Below, piece by piece: positions 27,825 through 34,752 of a stretch of DNA of 64,000 bases (position 1 is the stretch's first letter; every line of letters begins with the position of its first letter). A program made the position numbers and the translations under genes. The notes beneath the pieces were generated by a model, which had not been told where the DNA came from, did no database searches, and saw only the letters and a program-made list of their open reading frames with translations. Location: the NCBI GenBank assembly GCA_004144175.1, contig SEFT01000005.1, forward strand, positions 62,001 to 126,000, given 5' to 3'. Origin of the DNA: Sphingobacteriales bacterium (GTDB taxonomy: Bacteria > Bacteroidota > Bacteroidia > Chitinophagales > Chitinophagaceae).

Positions 27825-29657
27825 CTAGCTGTTGTCGCCTTCTTCTGCTTTCTTCATTTTGTCTTTAAGAGCTGCAAGCGCGCCGAGGTCGCCAAGTGTT
27901 GGCTTCTCTACTTTGCTTTGCAGGTTCTTCACTGCTTTCTTGGTTTTTTCGCCATCAGCAGCGGCTTCTTTACGTGCAGCATCTTTCTCTTCAGCTTTAG
28001 AAGCTTCCCACACGCGTGAGTGAGATACCATGATGCGTTTGTCGTTGCGGTCGAATTCGATGATGGAGAAAGGCAGTGTTTCGTCTGCTTCTACATTGCT
28101 ACCATCTTCCTTGCGCAGGTGACGTGCAGGTGCATAAGCTTCAAGACCGTACTGTAGTTGTACTGTAGCACCTTTCTCGTCTTTCTTAGTTACGATACCT
28201 TCGTGTACAGAACCGATCGGGAATACAGTTTCAAATGTGTTCCACGGATCTTCTTCCAGTTGCTTGTGGCCCAGCGCCAGTTTGCGGTTTTCTTTATCGA
28301 TGCTCAGGATAGCCACGTCGATGTTCTCACCTACTTTGGTGAACTCGCTCGGGTGGTTATAGCGTTTGATCCAGCTCAGGTCGCTGATGTGGATCATACC
28401 GCCGATACCTGTTTGCAGCTCAACGAACACACCATAAGGAGTAATGTTTTTCACAACACCCTGATGACGGCTGTCGATCGGAAATTTAGATTCGATCGTT
28501 TCCCATGGGTCTTCCGTCATTTGCTTGATAGACAGGCTCATTTTGCGCTCGTCTTTGTCAAGTGTTACAACAGAAGCTTCGTACTCATCCGCCATCTTGA
28601 AGAATTCCTTCGCGTTGATAGGCTGAGAAGACCATGTGATCTCAGATACGTGAACCAGACCTTCAACACCAGGCATGATCTCGAGGAATGCACCGTAATC
28701 TTCGATGTTCACAACTTTACCTTTCACCTTAGCACCTTCTGTTATTTCAGCAGGCAGGTTATCCCATGGGTGAGGAGTCAGTTGTTTCAGGCCAAGGCTG
28801 ATGCGTTTCTTCTCGTCATCGAAGTCGAGAACAACCACGTTCAGTTTCTTGCCGTTTTCCAGCACTTCGCTCGGGTGCGTTACGCGGCCCCAGCTAATGT
28901 CGGTGATATAAAGCAGACCGTCAACACCACCCAGGTCGATGAACGCACCGAAGTCGGTAACATTCTTAACAGTACCTTCCAGTACCTGTCCTTTCTCCAG
29001 TTGAGAGATGATAACGCTGCGCTGTTGTTCGATATCGCTTTCGATAAGCGCTTTGTGAGATACTACGGCGTTGCGGATAGCTTCGTTGATCTTCACTACC
29101 TTGAAGTCCATAGTTTTGCCCACGTACTGATCGTAGTCAGTAACAGGCTTCACGTCGATCTGCGAACCAGGCAGGAAGGTTTCAAGGCCATATACATCCA
29201 CGATAAGACCACCTTTGGTCTTAGATGTAATAGTACCTGTAACAACTTCGCCCGTCTTGTAGAACTCGACGATCTTTTGCCATGCGCGTGTAGCGCGGGC
29301 CATTTTGCGGCTGAGGTGCAGATGACCATGACGGTCTTCTTTCTCTACCACCATTACTTCGATCTCTTCACCGATCTTGATATCCGACAAATCGCGGAAT
29401 TCGTTGAGAGATACCAGTCCATCAGATTTGAAGCCGATGTTGATAATTGCATCTGTTTTGGTAAGGCCCACGATGGTACCCGACAGCAATTCAGATTCCT
29501 CGATAGATTTAAACGTACCGTCATAAACCTGCTCGAGTTCGTCGCGCTTCTCTTTTGAGTAAGAAGCTACGTTGCGTTTGTCTACGCTCCAGTCAAAGTC
29601 GTCATGAGCAGACTCTTGACCCATTGTTTGAGATTGGATTGTTTGATTTTCTTCCAA
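27825..29657 (-). CDS. rpsA: 30S ribosomal protein S1
   Basis: 610 residues from TTG 29657. Six S1 OB-fold repeats are visible; repeats 3-5 carry the most regular RNA-binding pattern (GTVKNVTDFGAFIDLGGVDGLLY; GKVVNIEDYGAFLEIMPGVEGLVH; GVVKNITPYGVFVELQTGIGGMIH). The Bacteroidota S1 N-terminus HDDFDWSVDKRNV is present, and an Ala/Lys-rich tail follows repeat 6. The start is supported by AGGAGG nine bases upstream of the TTG; an in-frame ATG at 29624 would shorten the protein by 11 residues and has no such site. The gene brings mRNA to the ribosome and is essential in most bacteria. It has its own promoter and terminator. Confidence 0.95.
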   Translation of the reverse strand: MEENQTIQSQTMGQESAHDDFDWSVDKRNVASYSKEKRDELEQVYDGTFKSIEESELLSGTIVGLTKTDAIINIGFKSDGLVSLNEFRDLSDIKIGEEIEVMVVEKEDRHGHLHLSRKMARATRAWQKIVEFYKTGEVVTGTITSKTKGGLIVDVYGLETFLPGSQIDVKPVTDYDQYVGKTMDFKVVKINEAIRNAVVSHKALIESDIEQQRSVIISQLEKGQVLEGTVKNVTDFGAFIDLGGVDGLLYITDISWGRVTHPSEVLENGKKLNVVVLDFDDEKKRISLGLKQLTPHPWDNLPAEITEGAKVKGKVVNIEDYGAFLEIMPGVEGLVHVSEITWSSQPINAKEFFKMADEYEASVVTLDKDERKMSLSIKQMTEDPWETIESKFPIDSRHQGVVKNITPYGVFVELQTGIGGMIHISDLSWIKRYNHPSEFTKVGENIDVAILSIDKENRKLALGHKQLEEDPWNTFETVFPIGSVHEGIVTKKDEKGATVQLQYGLEAYAPARHLRKEDGSNVEADETLPFSIIEFDRNDKRIMVSHSRVWEASKAEEKDAARKEAAADGEKTKKAVKNLQSKVEKPTLGDLGALAALKDKMKKAEEGDNS

Positions 29658-29666
29658 TTGTTTTGT

Positions 29667-29672
29667 CCTCCT
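29667..29672 (-). promoter_or_regulatory. Full Shine-Dalgarno site of rpsA
   Basis: AGGAGG on the minus strand, nine bases before the TTG start at 29657. Other genes inspected here (recA, rpsL, rpsG, coaX) show no such site, as expected for Bacteroidota. Confidence 0.75.
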
Positions 29673-29693
29673 TTTGAGTAGAATTTGGGAGGG

Positions 29694-29722
29694 CAAAGAT
29701 ATAAATATATCAGGAAAACAAA
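29694..29722 (-). promoter_or_regulatory. rpsA promoter (Bacteroidota sigma-70 type)
   Basis: TATCTTTG (29701-29694) matches the -7 consensus TAnnTTTG exactly and TTTG (29722-29719) the -33 element, with a 17-nt spacer. The implied leader is about 30 nt and contains the AGGAGG. Confidence 0.65.
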
Positions 29723-29796
29723 GAAATAATTCTGTATTATTTGTTTTCCAGGCCGTTCTGTGGCTTGTTTGGGGTGATTTGCCATTTTTTTTCGCA

Positions 29797-29824
29797 GCCG
29801 GGTCTCTGCAACGCAGGACTCGGC
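29797..29824. repeat. REP-like hairpin A
   Basis: An imperfect inverted repeat starting GCCGGGTCTCTG and ending CAGGACTCGGC, with one bulged T, one G-U pair and a 5-nt loop. A 17-base part, GCAGCCGGGTCTCTGCA (29794-29810), recurs with one mismatch at 30521-30537. It resembles hairpin B in size and bulge position. Confidence 0.5.
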
Positions 29825-29879
29825 GACATTGGCGACCGAAGGCTGAATGCTACTGCTTAAGCTACAGTACCTTGATTGT

Positions 29880-29908
29880 CGGCGAGTCCCTATTCAGGAG
29901 ACTCGCCG
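29880..29908. repeat. REP-like hairpin B
   Basis: CGGCGAGTCCCT pairs with AGG-A-GACTCGCCG around loop ATTC: a 12-13 bp stem with one bulged A next to the GTC/GAC step. No T-run follows on either strand, so it is not a standard terminator. It lies 55 bp from hairpin A between rpsA and a divergent gene. Confidence 0.5.
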
Positions 29909-29974
29909 GGGAAGAAAAAAGCTGTTGCTTTACTTAGCTTGTATATACTGCCTTTCTAAAGTATCTTTCGACAA

Positions 29975-30509
29975 ATGGGTTTTGGCTTCAACTTATTCTT
30001 TGTTTTTGTAGTGGTACCATTAACTGGACTGCTTTTGCTTGCCTGGCTTGTTACACAAAAAACTAGTACATTAAGATTAATTGGATATATGTGGCTGGGC
30101 ATATTCGGGCTGCTCCTTATTTCCGGAACTGTCCAATGGCTCAAAGCAAAAAAGGAGCTTGACAAAGATGATTACTACGGGCACTACGTCGTTGACCGCG
30201 ACTACTTTCCCGGGCAAACAGGCCAACTGGCAGTACGACCACTTCCGGTTCGAGATAAAAGATAATGACTCTATATACTTCTACGTAACCGATAGGAAGA
30301 AAATATTGAAAGTTTACCATGGAGTCATTACAACCACAGCGCCATATGGCTCGGAACGACTGATCACCAATATGCAGCAACCAACGCATCATATTATGGG
30401 AAGTAATCCCACAACGTATCGTAGCGCTTGGAGCTTTTATCTCGTATTTTACTCTTCTAAGTTCAACAACGTTTATTTCAAAAAAGGGGAATGGAAGTCA
30501 ATTGAATGA
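29975..30509 (+). pseudogene. Small two-helix membrane protein, frameshifted
   Basis: Two overlapping frames make one protein. 29975 onward encodes two membrane helices (FVFVVVPLTGLLLLAWLV; LIGYMWLGIFGLLLISGTVQW) and LDKDDYYGHYVVDRDYFPG. The second frame then continues KQANWQYDHFRFEIKDNDSIYFYVTDRKKIL... to FNNVYFKKGEWKSIE and a stop at 30509. The switch is at CCCGGG 30209-30214; removing one base restores a protein of about 178 residues of a hypothetical family I recall from related Bacteroidota. Function unknown. The locus is bracketed by near-identical GCAGCCGrGTCTCTGCA elements. Either decay or a sequence error. Confidence 0.7.
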
Positions 30510-30520
30510 TTCCCTTTTTT

Positions 30521-30537
30521 GCAGCCGAGTCTCTGCA
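30521..30537. repeat. Partial REP-like copy C
   Basis: GCAGCCGAGTCTCTGCA matches 16 of 17 bases of the left arm of hairpin A (29794-29810), and both are preceded by a run of T. The right arm is degenerate. It lies just past the stop of the frameshifted gene. Confidence 0.4.
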
Positions 30538-30567
30538 GAACAGGAAGACCAAAAAAAGACATGTAAC

Positions 30568-31170
30568 CTATTTCCTAATCCATGTCTCTGCAGGCTCCAC
30601 CCATTCCGGCAATGGCCGGTACAGGAACCCATGCCCCAGCCCATTGTTCAGCATTACCTCTTTATAAGAGGTGATGTTGGTTTTGTCGGGTTGCTGGCAG
30701 CCCTTTCCGTACGAATCTGATCGCTCGTTTATCATTAGCACCTTGCCGTATAGCGGGTACTTGGCATCATTCAGGCAGGTGCCCATCAGTACATACTTCA
30801 GTTTTTTGTCTTTAGCAATGCCTGCCACGTACATACCTATATAGGCCCCTTTCGATGCACCTATCAGGGCAATATGGTCAGCGGGTACGCCTGCTTTCTT
30901 CAGGCAGTCTATCTGTGCGGCTATTTTACGGGCATAGGGTTCCATCTCTGTATCCTTTCCCCTCATTTCCGATAGCACGATGTAGCCCTTGTCTTCCAGA
31001 GCCTTTAGTATCTCCTTATACTTGTAAGGCCCATGTTCAGGGCTATTGGCCTCCAGCCCTTGCAGTTCTACGATGCGGCCATGCAGGTAAAAGACATAAT
31101 ATTTATCGCCTGCATAGCCATTGCAAGCAACAAGCACGATAAGCAGAAGTAAAAGAAGGCCGCGTTTCAT
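30568..31170 (-). CDS. Alpha/beta-hydrolase family protein, exported
   Basis: 200 residues. The signal peptide MKRGLLLLLLIVLVACNGYAG could be a lipobox (LVAC). YVFYLHGRIVELQG provides the oxyanion-hole-type HG segment, IGASKGAYIGMYVAG the nucleophile elbow G-x-S-x-G, and GLGHGFLYRPLPEWVEPAETWI the C-terminal catalytic His. A small alpha/beta hydrolase of unknown substrate. It sits 26 bp upstream-side of the ABC transporter pair on the same strand. Confidence 0.78.
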   Translation of the reverse strand: MKRGLLLLLLIVLVACNGYAGDKYYVFYLHGRIVELQGLEANSPEHGPYKYKEILKALEDKGYIVLSEMRGKDTEMEPYARKIAAQIDCLKKAGVPADHIALIGASKGAYIGMYVAGIAKDKKLKYVLMGTCLNDAKYPLYGKVLMINERSDSYGKGCQQPDKTNITSYKEVMLNNGLGHGFLYRPLPEWVEPAETWIRK

Positions 31171-31196
31171 GGTTTAAAAATACAGAATATTTGCCG

Positions 31197-31844
31197 CTAC
31201 AGTTCCAGCATATCGGTCTCTATTTCTGCAAAGTGTTCCGGCATGTAGTGACGGGTAATGGTTCCATCCTTTAGCATATATACATCATCGCATATCTCAG
31301 CTAGTGATGATATGATGTGGGAGGACAGCAGCACCGTCTTGCCCTGCGCTTTCAGGTCGAGTATCTTCTTTTTCAGTACCAGGTTGCTCTTGATGTCCAC
31401 CCCATTGAACGGCTCATCGAGGATGTAGATATCCGAACTACCGATCATCGCTCCCATAAAGGCGATCTTGCGCTTCATACCTGTGGAGTAGTTGTCTACA
31501 TACTCATCCAGCGGCAGGTCGAAGTATTGCAGCACCGCGGCATCTATGCTCTTCTCCCCTTTTGCATGGCGTATGAACTCGAGGTACTCCCTACCCTTCG
31601 TACGCGGAAAGAAGTATGGCTCGGTAGGTACATAGCCTATATGGTTCTTCAGCATTTCTATACGGTCGTGCTTAATAGTCCCTTCATAGTCGAGCATACC
31701 GCAGATGCAGTTGAAGAAAGTGGTTTTCCCTGCCCCGTTGAGGCCTATGATGCCATGCACCTGTCCATCGGCAAAGCTCAGCGACAGGTTTTTGAGTACG
31801 TGTTTGCTTCCGTACGATTTATTCAGCGATTCTATTGTCAGCAT
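31197..31844 (-). CDS. ABC transporter ATP-binding protein
   Basis: 215 residues. Walker A GLNGAGKTTFFNCI (about 35-48), Q-loop region, signature NYSTGMKRKIAFMGA, Walker B IYILDEPFNGVD and H-loop LLSSHII. It belongs to the type of ATPase that pairs with a single-gene membrane permease (ABC-2-like or Bacteroidota-specific exporter). Its start overlaps the permease stop by 7 bp, so the two are translationally coupled. Substrate unknown. Confidence 0.92.
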   Translation of the reverse strand: MLTIESLNKSYGSKHVLKNLSLSFADGQVHGIIGLNGAGKTTFFNCICGMLDYEGTIKHDRIEMLKNHIGYVPTEPYFFPRTKGREYLEFIRHAKGEKSIDAAVLQYFDLPLDEYVDNYSTGMKRKIAFMGAMIGSSDIYILDEPFNGVDIKSNLVLKKKILDLKAQGKTVLLSSHIISSLAEICDDVYMLKDGTITRHYMPEHFAEIETDMLEL

Positions 31845-32791
31845 TTCAAAATGTATTTAAGGTTTCTACGCGCCCTGAAATAAGAGAAGATCAGGAACAG
31901 CACAACAGCGGGCAACATCAGCGGCGATGCCAGGCACGACACCGTGAGCGCGAAGAAGAGCATCTGGCTTATCTGTATCACAATGGCGCTAGGATAAAAA
32001 TGATATTTGATGAACAGGCAGCCGATCATACAAAGCAGCCCAACAGCAAAGCTCAGCGCTATCATCGGTAGCTGGCTGGTATAAAATACGGCCCCCAGCA
32101 GCGCAAACAGTGAAAAAGTGATCAGGTAGTTTATCACCAATGTCTTCAGCTTGCGCAGCAAAAACTTATTGGCGCCTGTCCGGTACACCCATATATAATA
32201 AGGCTCTTCAGGCAGCCCGTAAGTAACAATGGTAAAGAACAGCAACAGGAAAAATGGCGCCAGGAATACATAAAAATTCTGCACCACTACCCCGGTGATG
32301 AGCAACAGCACATAGCCCACATACATCATAGACACCGACCGGAACACCATGTTGTGCTCAAACGCGTAGGGCGCAAAGGGTGTACGCATCGCCTTCAGCT
32401 TAGGCTTCGGCATTTTTACACTAAACCAGGAGTATGGTACCACCAACGCTATCGTCAATGCTATTTGTATCCAGGCATGCTTCCAGACCATTATACCGAT
32501 GAATGGCAGCAGTATCAGCAGGTTTTCACCCAGCTTGGCTTTGAAGAAGTTTACTTGCGATAGCATTTGCCGCAGGTAGGCATTGGTTTTCTCGCCCTGT
32601 AGTTCCATCACAGCTCCCAGTGTTGCTATGAGGTACAGCCATTCGGGCATCGGCACTTTCTCGAAAAGCAAGGCCGACCCGAAGGCGAATAATATCAAGG
32701 TAACGGGAATACCAATGAGCGGATGAATATCGCTGAAACGATAGAACCGGAGAAATTGTTTGAGCCTTAAGGAGAGGTAATAAAAAAGCAT
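31838..32791 (-). CDS. ABC transporter membrane subunit (uncharacterised permease)
   Basis: 317 residues from ATG 32791 (MLFYYLSLRLKQFLRFYRFSDIHPLIG). About eight hydrophobic segments are spread over the length, including IHPLIGIPVTLILFAFGSALLF and AVVLFLIFSYFRARRNLKYILKC at the end. No soluble domain. The function is assigned from the 7-bp overlap with the ATPase gene; the sequence itself does not match a permease family I can name. Divergent small ORF and ilvE lie upstream. Confidence 0.75.
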   Translation of the reverse strand: MLFYYLSLRLKQFLRFYRFSDIHPLIGIPVTLILFAFGSALLFEKVPMPEWLYLIATLGAVMELQGEKTNAYLRQMLSQVNFFKAKLGENLLILLPFIGIMVWKHAWIQIALTIALVVPYSWFSVKMPKPKLKAMRTPFAPYAFEHNMVFRSVSMMYVGYVLLLITGVVVQNFYVFLAPFFLLLFFTIVTYGLPEEPYYIWVYRTGANKFLLRKLKTLVINYLITFSLFALLGAVFYTSQLPMIALSFAVGLLCMIGCLFIKYHFYPSAIVIQISQMLFFALTVSCLASPLMLPAVVLFLIFSYFRARRNLKYILKC

Positions 32792-32896
32792 ACACGAATG
32801 GTGTATGCAAAAGAACACAGTACAATCTTAAAAACTAAGCGGACTTGAGCATATTAACATTTCTGCAAGGCCGATTTATAATATTCTTAGCAGTTG

Positions 32897-33010
32897 CTAC
32901 TTAACAGCTACCGTACCTGCCTTTTCCTTCGGCGCGTTTGAATCGGGTGTGGTGAATGTGGCAATGGCTATCGAAATATAAATGATCACCAGGAAGACAA
33001 GTTTTAGCAT
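32897..33010 (-). CDS. Putative 37-residue single-helix membrane peptide
   Basis: ATG at 33010 to TAG at 32897. It encodes MLKLVFLVIIYISIAIATF followed by a short polar tail (TTPDSNAPKEKAGTVAVK). The N-terminal helix plus charged tail looks like a genuine small membrane protein, but it is too short to prove by inspection. It lies between the ABC permease start and the ilvE terminator on the same strand. Confidence 0.42.
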   Translation of the reverse strand: MLKLVFLVIIYISIAIATFTTPDSNAPKEKAGTVAVK

Positions 33011-33072
33011 AAGGGTCAGTTTTATGTTAGTCGCTGATACAAATTAAGGAAATTCCATGTCAGCCCAAAGTC

Positions 33073-33099
33073 AAAAAAGCCCCGATTTCCCGGGGCTTT
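33073..33099 (-). terminator. ilvE terminator
   Basis: AAAGCCCCG pairs with CGGGGCTTT (9 bp, 6-nt loop). On the minus strand it is followed by a T-run. It lies 20 bp past the ilvE stop. Confidence 0.85.
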
Positions 33100-33118
33100 G
33101 TCAGAGTATTGTATCAAT

Positions 33119-34186
33119 TTATGCTTTTACGATCCAGTTGTGTGTATCGGCAACTTTACCGTAGCGGATGTTGTTCATTTCTTTCTTCACCCACTCCGAT
33201 ATCTCCCATGTTTCAGCTGCAGGCAGCTCCATACGGTAGTCGTTGTAGGTAAGTTCGGCAATATGCGATATAGAAGCAGCAGTACCTGTACCGAATGCTT
33301 CGCGCAAAGTACCTGCTTTGTGTGCAGCTACTATCTCGTCGATGCTCAGCGGACGCTCTTCTACTTTAATGCCTTTCTCGCGCAGCAGGGTTACAACGCT
33401 ATCACGGGTAACACCTTCCAGAATGGTTTCACCCAGTTCAGGAGTAATCACCGTATCGCCTATTACGAAGAACACGTTCATCGTACCTATTTCCTGTACA
33501 TACTTATGCTCGTAGCCATCGGTCCAGAGGATCTGGTCATAGCCCATTTCGCGTATCTGCTGGGTAGGATACATGCTGGCGCCGTAATTGCCCGCAGCTT
33601 TGGTAAAACCAATACCACCCGGGAATGCACGTACAAACTTATCTTGCACATATATAGATACAGGCTTGGAGTAGTAAGGGCCGGCAGGGCTGGTAATAAT
33701 AAGGAATGTAAACTTCTCAGCAGGTTTCACACCAATGAACTCGTCGGTAGCGATCATGAACGGACGCAGGTATAGCGAAGTACCTTCTTCCGTAGGTATC
33801 CATGCTTTGTCAAGGTTCACCAGTTGGCGCATACCTTCTATAAAGATATCTTCCGGTACATCGGGCATAGCCATACGTGCCGCAGAGCGGTTCATACGCT
33901 TCCAGTTGTCGTGCGGACGGAAGATAACAGGGTTACCTTGCTGGTCTTTATAAGCCTTTACACCTTCGAATATGGCCTGGCCATAGTGCATAAAGGTAGT
34001 AGCAGGACTCAGATGCAGATCTCCGAATGGAACGATCTCAGGCTGTTTCCACGCACCATCTTCATAGTGAGCTACCAACATATGGTCAGCATACAACTTA
34101 CCAAACTGGATGTTAGCAGGATTCAACTGATGAATTCGACTATTCTCTACTTTCGTCACAGGTATATCCATTGTGGAAACACTCAT
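33119..34186 (-). CDS. ilvE: Branched-chain amino-acid aminotransferase
   Basis: PLP-dependent fold-type IV transaminase, last step of Leu/Ile/Val synthesis and first step of their breakdown. 355 residues, the length of the longer bacterial/eukaryotic subgroup. Visible: HYGQAIFEGVKAYK, RPHDNWKRMNRSAARMAMP, FTKAAGNYGASMYPTQQ with the PLP lysine, and GTGTAASISHIAEL near the phosphate-binding loop. ATG at 34186 (MSVSTMDIPVTKVEN). A single-gene unit with its own terminator; no other ilv or leu gene is in the window. Confidence 0.94.
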   Translation of the reverse strand: MSVSTMDIPVTKVENSRIHQLNPANIQFGKLYADHMLVAHYEDGAWKQPEIVPFGDLHLSPATTFMHYGQAIFEGVKAYKDQQGNPVIFRPHDNWKRMNRSAARMAMPDVPEDIFIEGMRQLVNLDKAWIPTEEGTSLYLRPFMIATDEFIGVKPAEKFTFLIITSPAGPYYSKPVSIYVQDKFVRAFPGGIGFTKAAGNYGASMYPTQQIREMGYDQILWTDGYEHKYVQEIGTMNVFFVIGDTVITPELGETILEGVTRDSVVTLLREKGIKVEERPLSIDEIVAAHKAGTLREAFGTGTAASISHIAELTYNDYRMELPAAETWEISEWVKKEMNNIRYGKVADTHNWIVKA

Positions 34187-34271
34187 AATTTGTGGTAATT
34201 AGACACTAAAAGGATTAATTTCGCTGCAAAGAAACGATTTTTTTTGCTCATAGCCTGAAAGTCTTGATATA

Positions 34272-34748
34272 ATGCTGAAAAACAATGACATGAACGATTT
34301 TCCTGATATCATTAAAACCGGCATTATAGATAGCAAACAAGACGCTTTCTGGCATGCATTATCACACGAGACATCCGGCTTGCAACCGTTAGATGTGCTA
34401 ATCATCACGTTACCGATGCAAGGCAGCGAAGAAGCCCAGTTGCAAAAGATGATGCAGGCCTGCAAACTCGATCCTTCATCTTATAATATAGTACAGGTAA
34501 AAGAAGCCGAGCCAATGCCCTGGCATCAGTTACGCGATGCACTACAACCTAAAGTAATACTATTATTAGGTATACTGCCACAGCAGCTGGGCATAGCAGC
34601 ACAGTTCTACATGTACTCGCCCAACAAGTTCAACGACTGCGTATGGATAGCAGCCCCGTCGCTGGCGCAGCTGGAGCAGCAGTCCGAGGCTAAGAAACAA
34701 CTGTGGAACGTAGGGCTGAAACCTGTGTTTGTAGACAAGACCTTATAG
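34272..34748 (+). CDS. Hypothetical protein upstream of recQ
   Basis: 158 residues, soluble, with no signal peptide. An alpha/beta character is suggested by LQPLDVLIITLPMQG, LQPKVILLLGILPQQLGIAAQFYMY and NDCVWIAAPSLAQLEQQ. I do not recognise the family. The recQ start (GTG 34753) is 4 bp after this stop, so the two are cotranscribed and probably coupled, hinting at a DNA-maintenance role (inference). A second in-frame ATG at 34290 is possible. Confidence 0.6.
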   Translation: MLKNNDMNDFPDIIKTGIIDSKQDAFWHALSHETSGLQPLDVLIITLPMQGSEEAQLQKMMQACKLDPSSYNIVQVKEAEPMPWHQLRDALQPKVILLLGILPQQLGIAAQFYMYSPNKFNDCVWIAAPSLAQLEQQSEAKKQLWNVGLKPVFVDKTL

Positions 34749-34752
34749 TGGC

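Larger units (their letters stand above)
29658..29974. other. Intergenic region between rpsA and the divergent membrane-protein gene
   Basis: Holds the rpsA promoter and ribosome-binding site at one end, then the two REP-like hairpins at 29797-29824 and 29880-29908. The 87-codon frame crossing both hairpins (29674-29937) has no protein-like features and is not considered a gene. Confidence 0.6.

Noticed and set aside
28158-29558. 466-codon open frame on the plus strand, antisense to rpsA
   Set aside because: Shadow of a highly biased coding sequence; no domains, and rpsA is certain on the other strand.
29674-29937. 87-codon frame between rpsA and the small membrane gene
   Set aside because: Runs across both REP-like hairpins and the rpsA promoter; better explained as non-coding.
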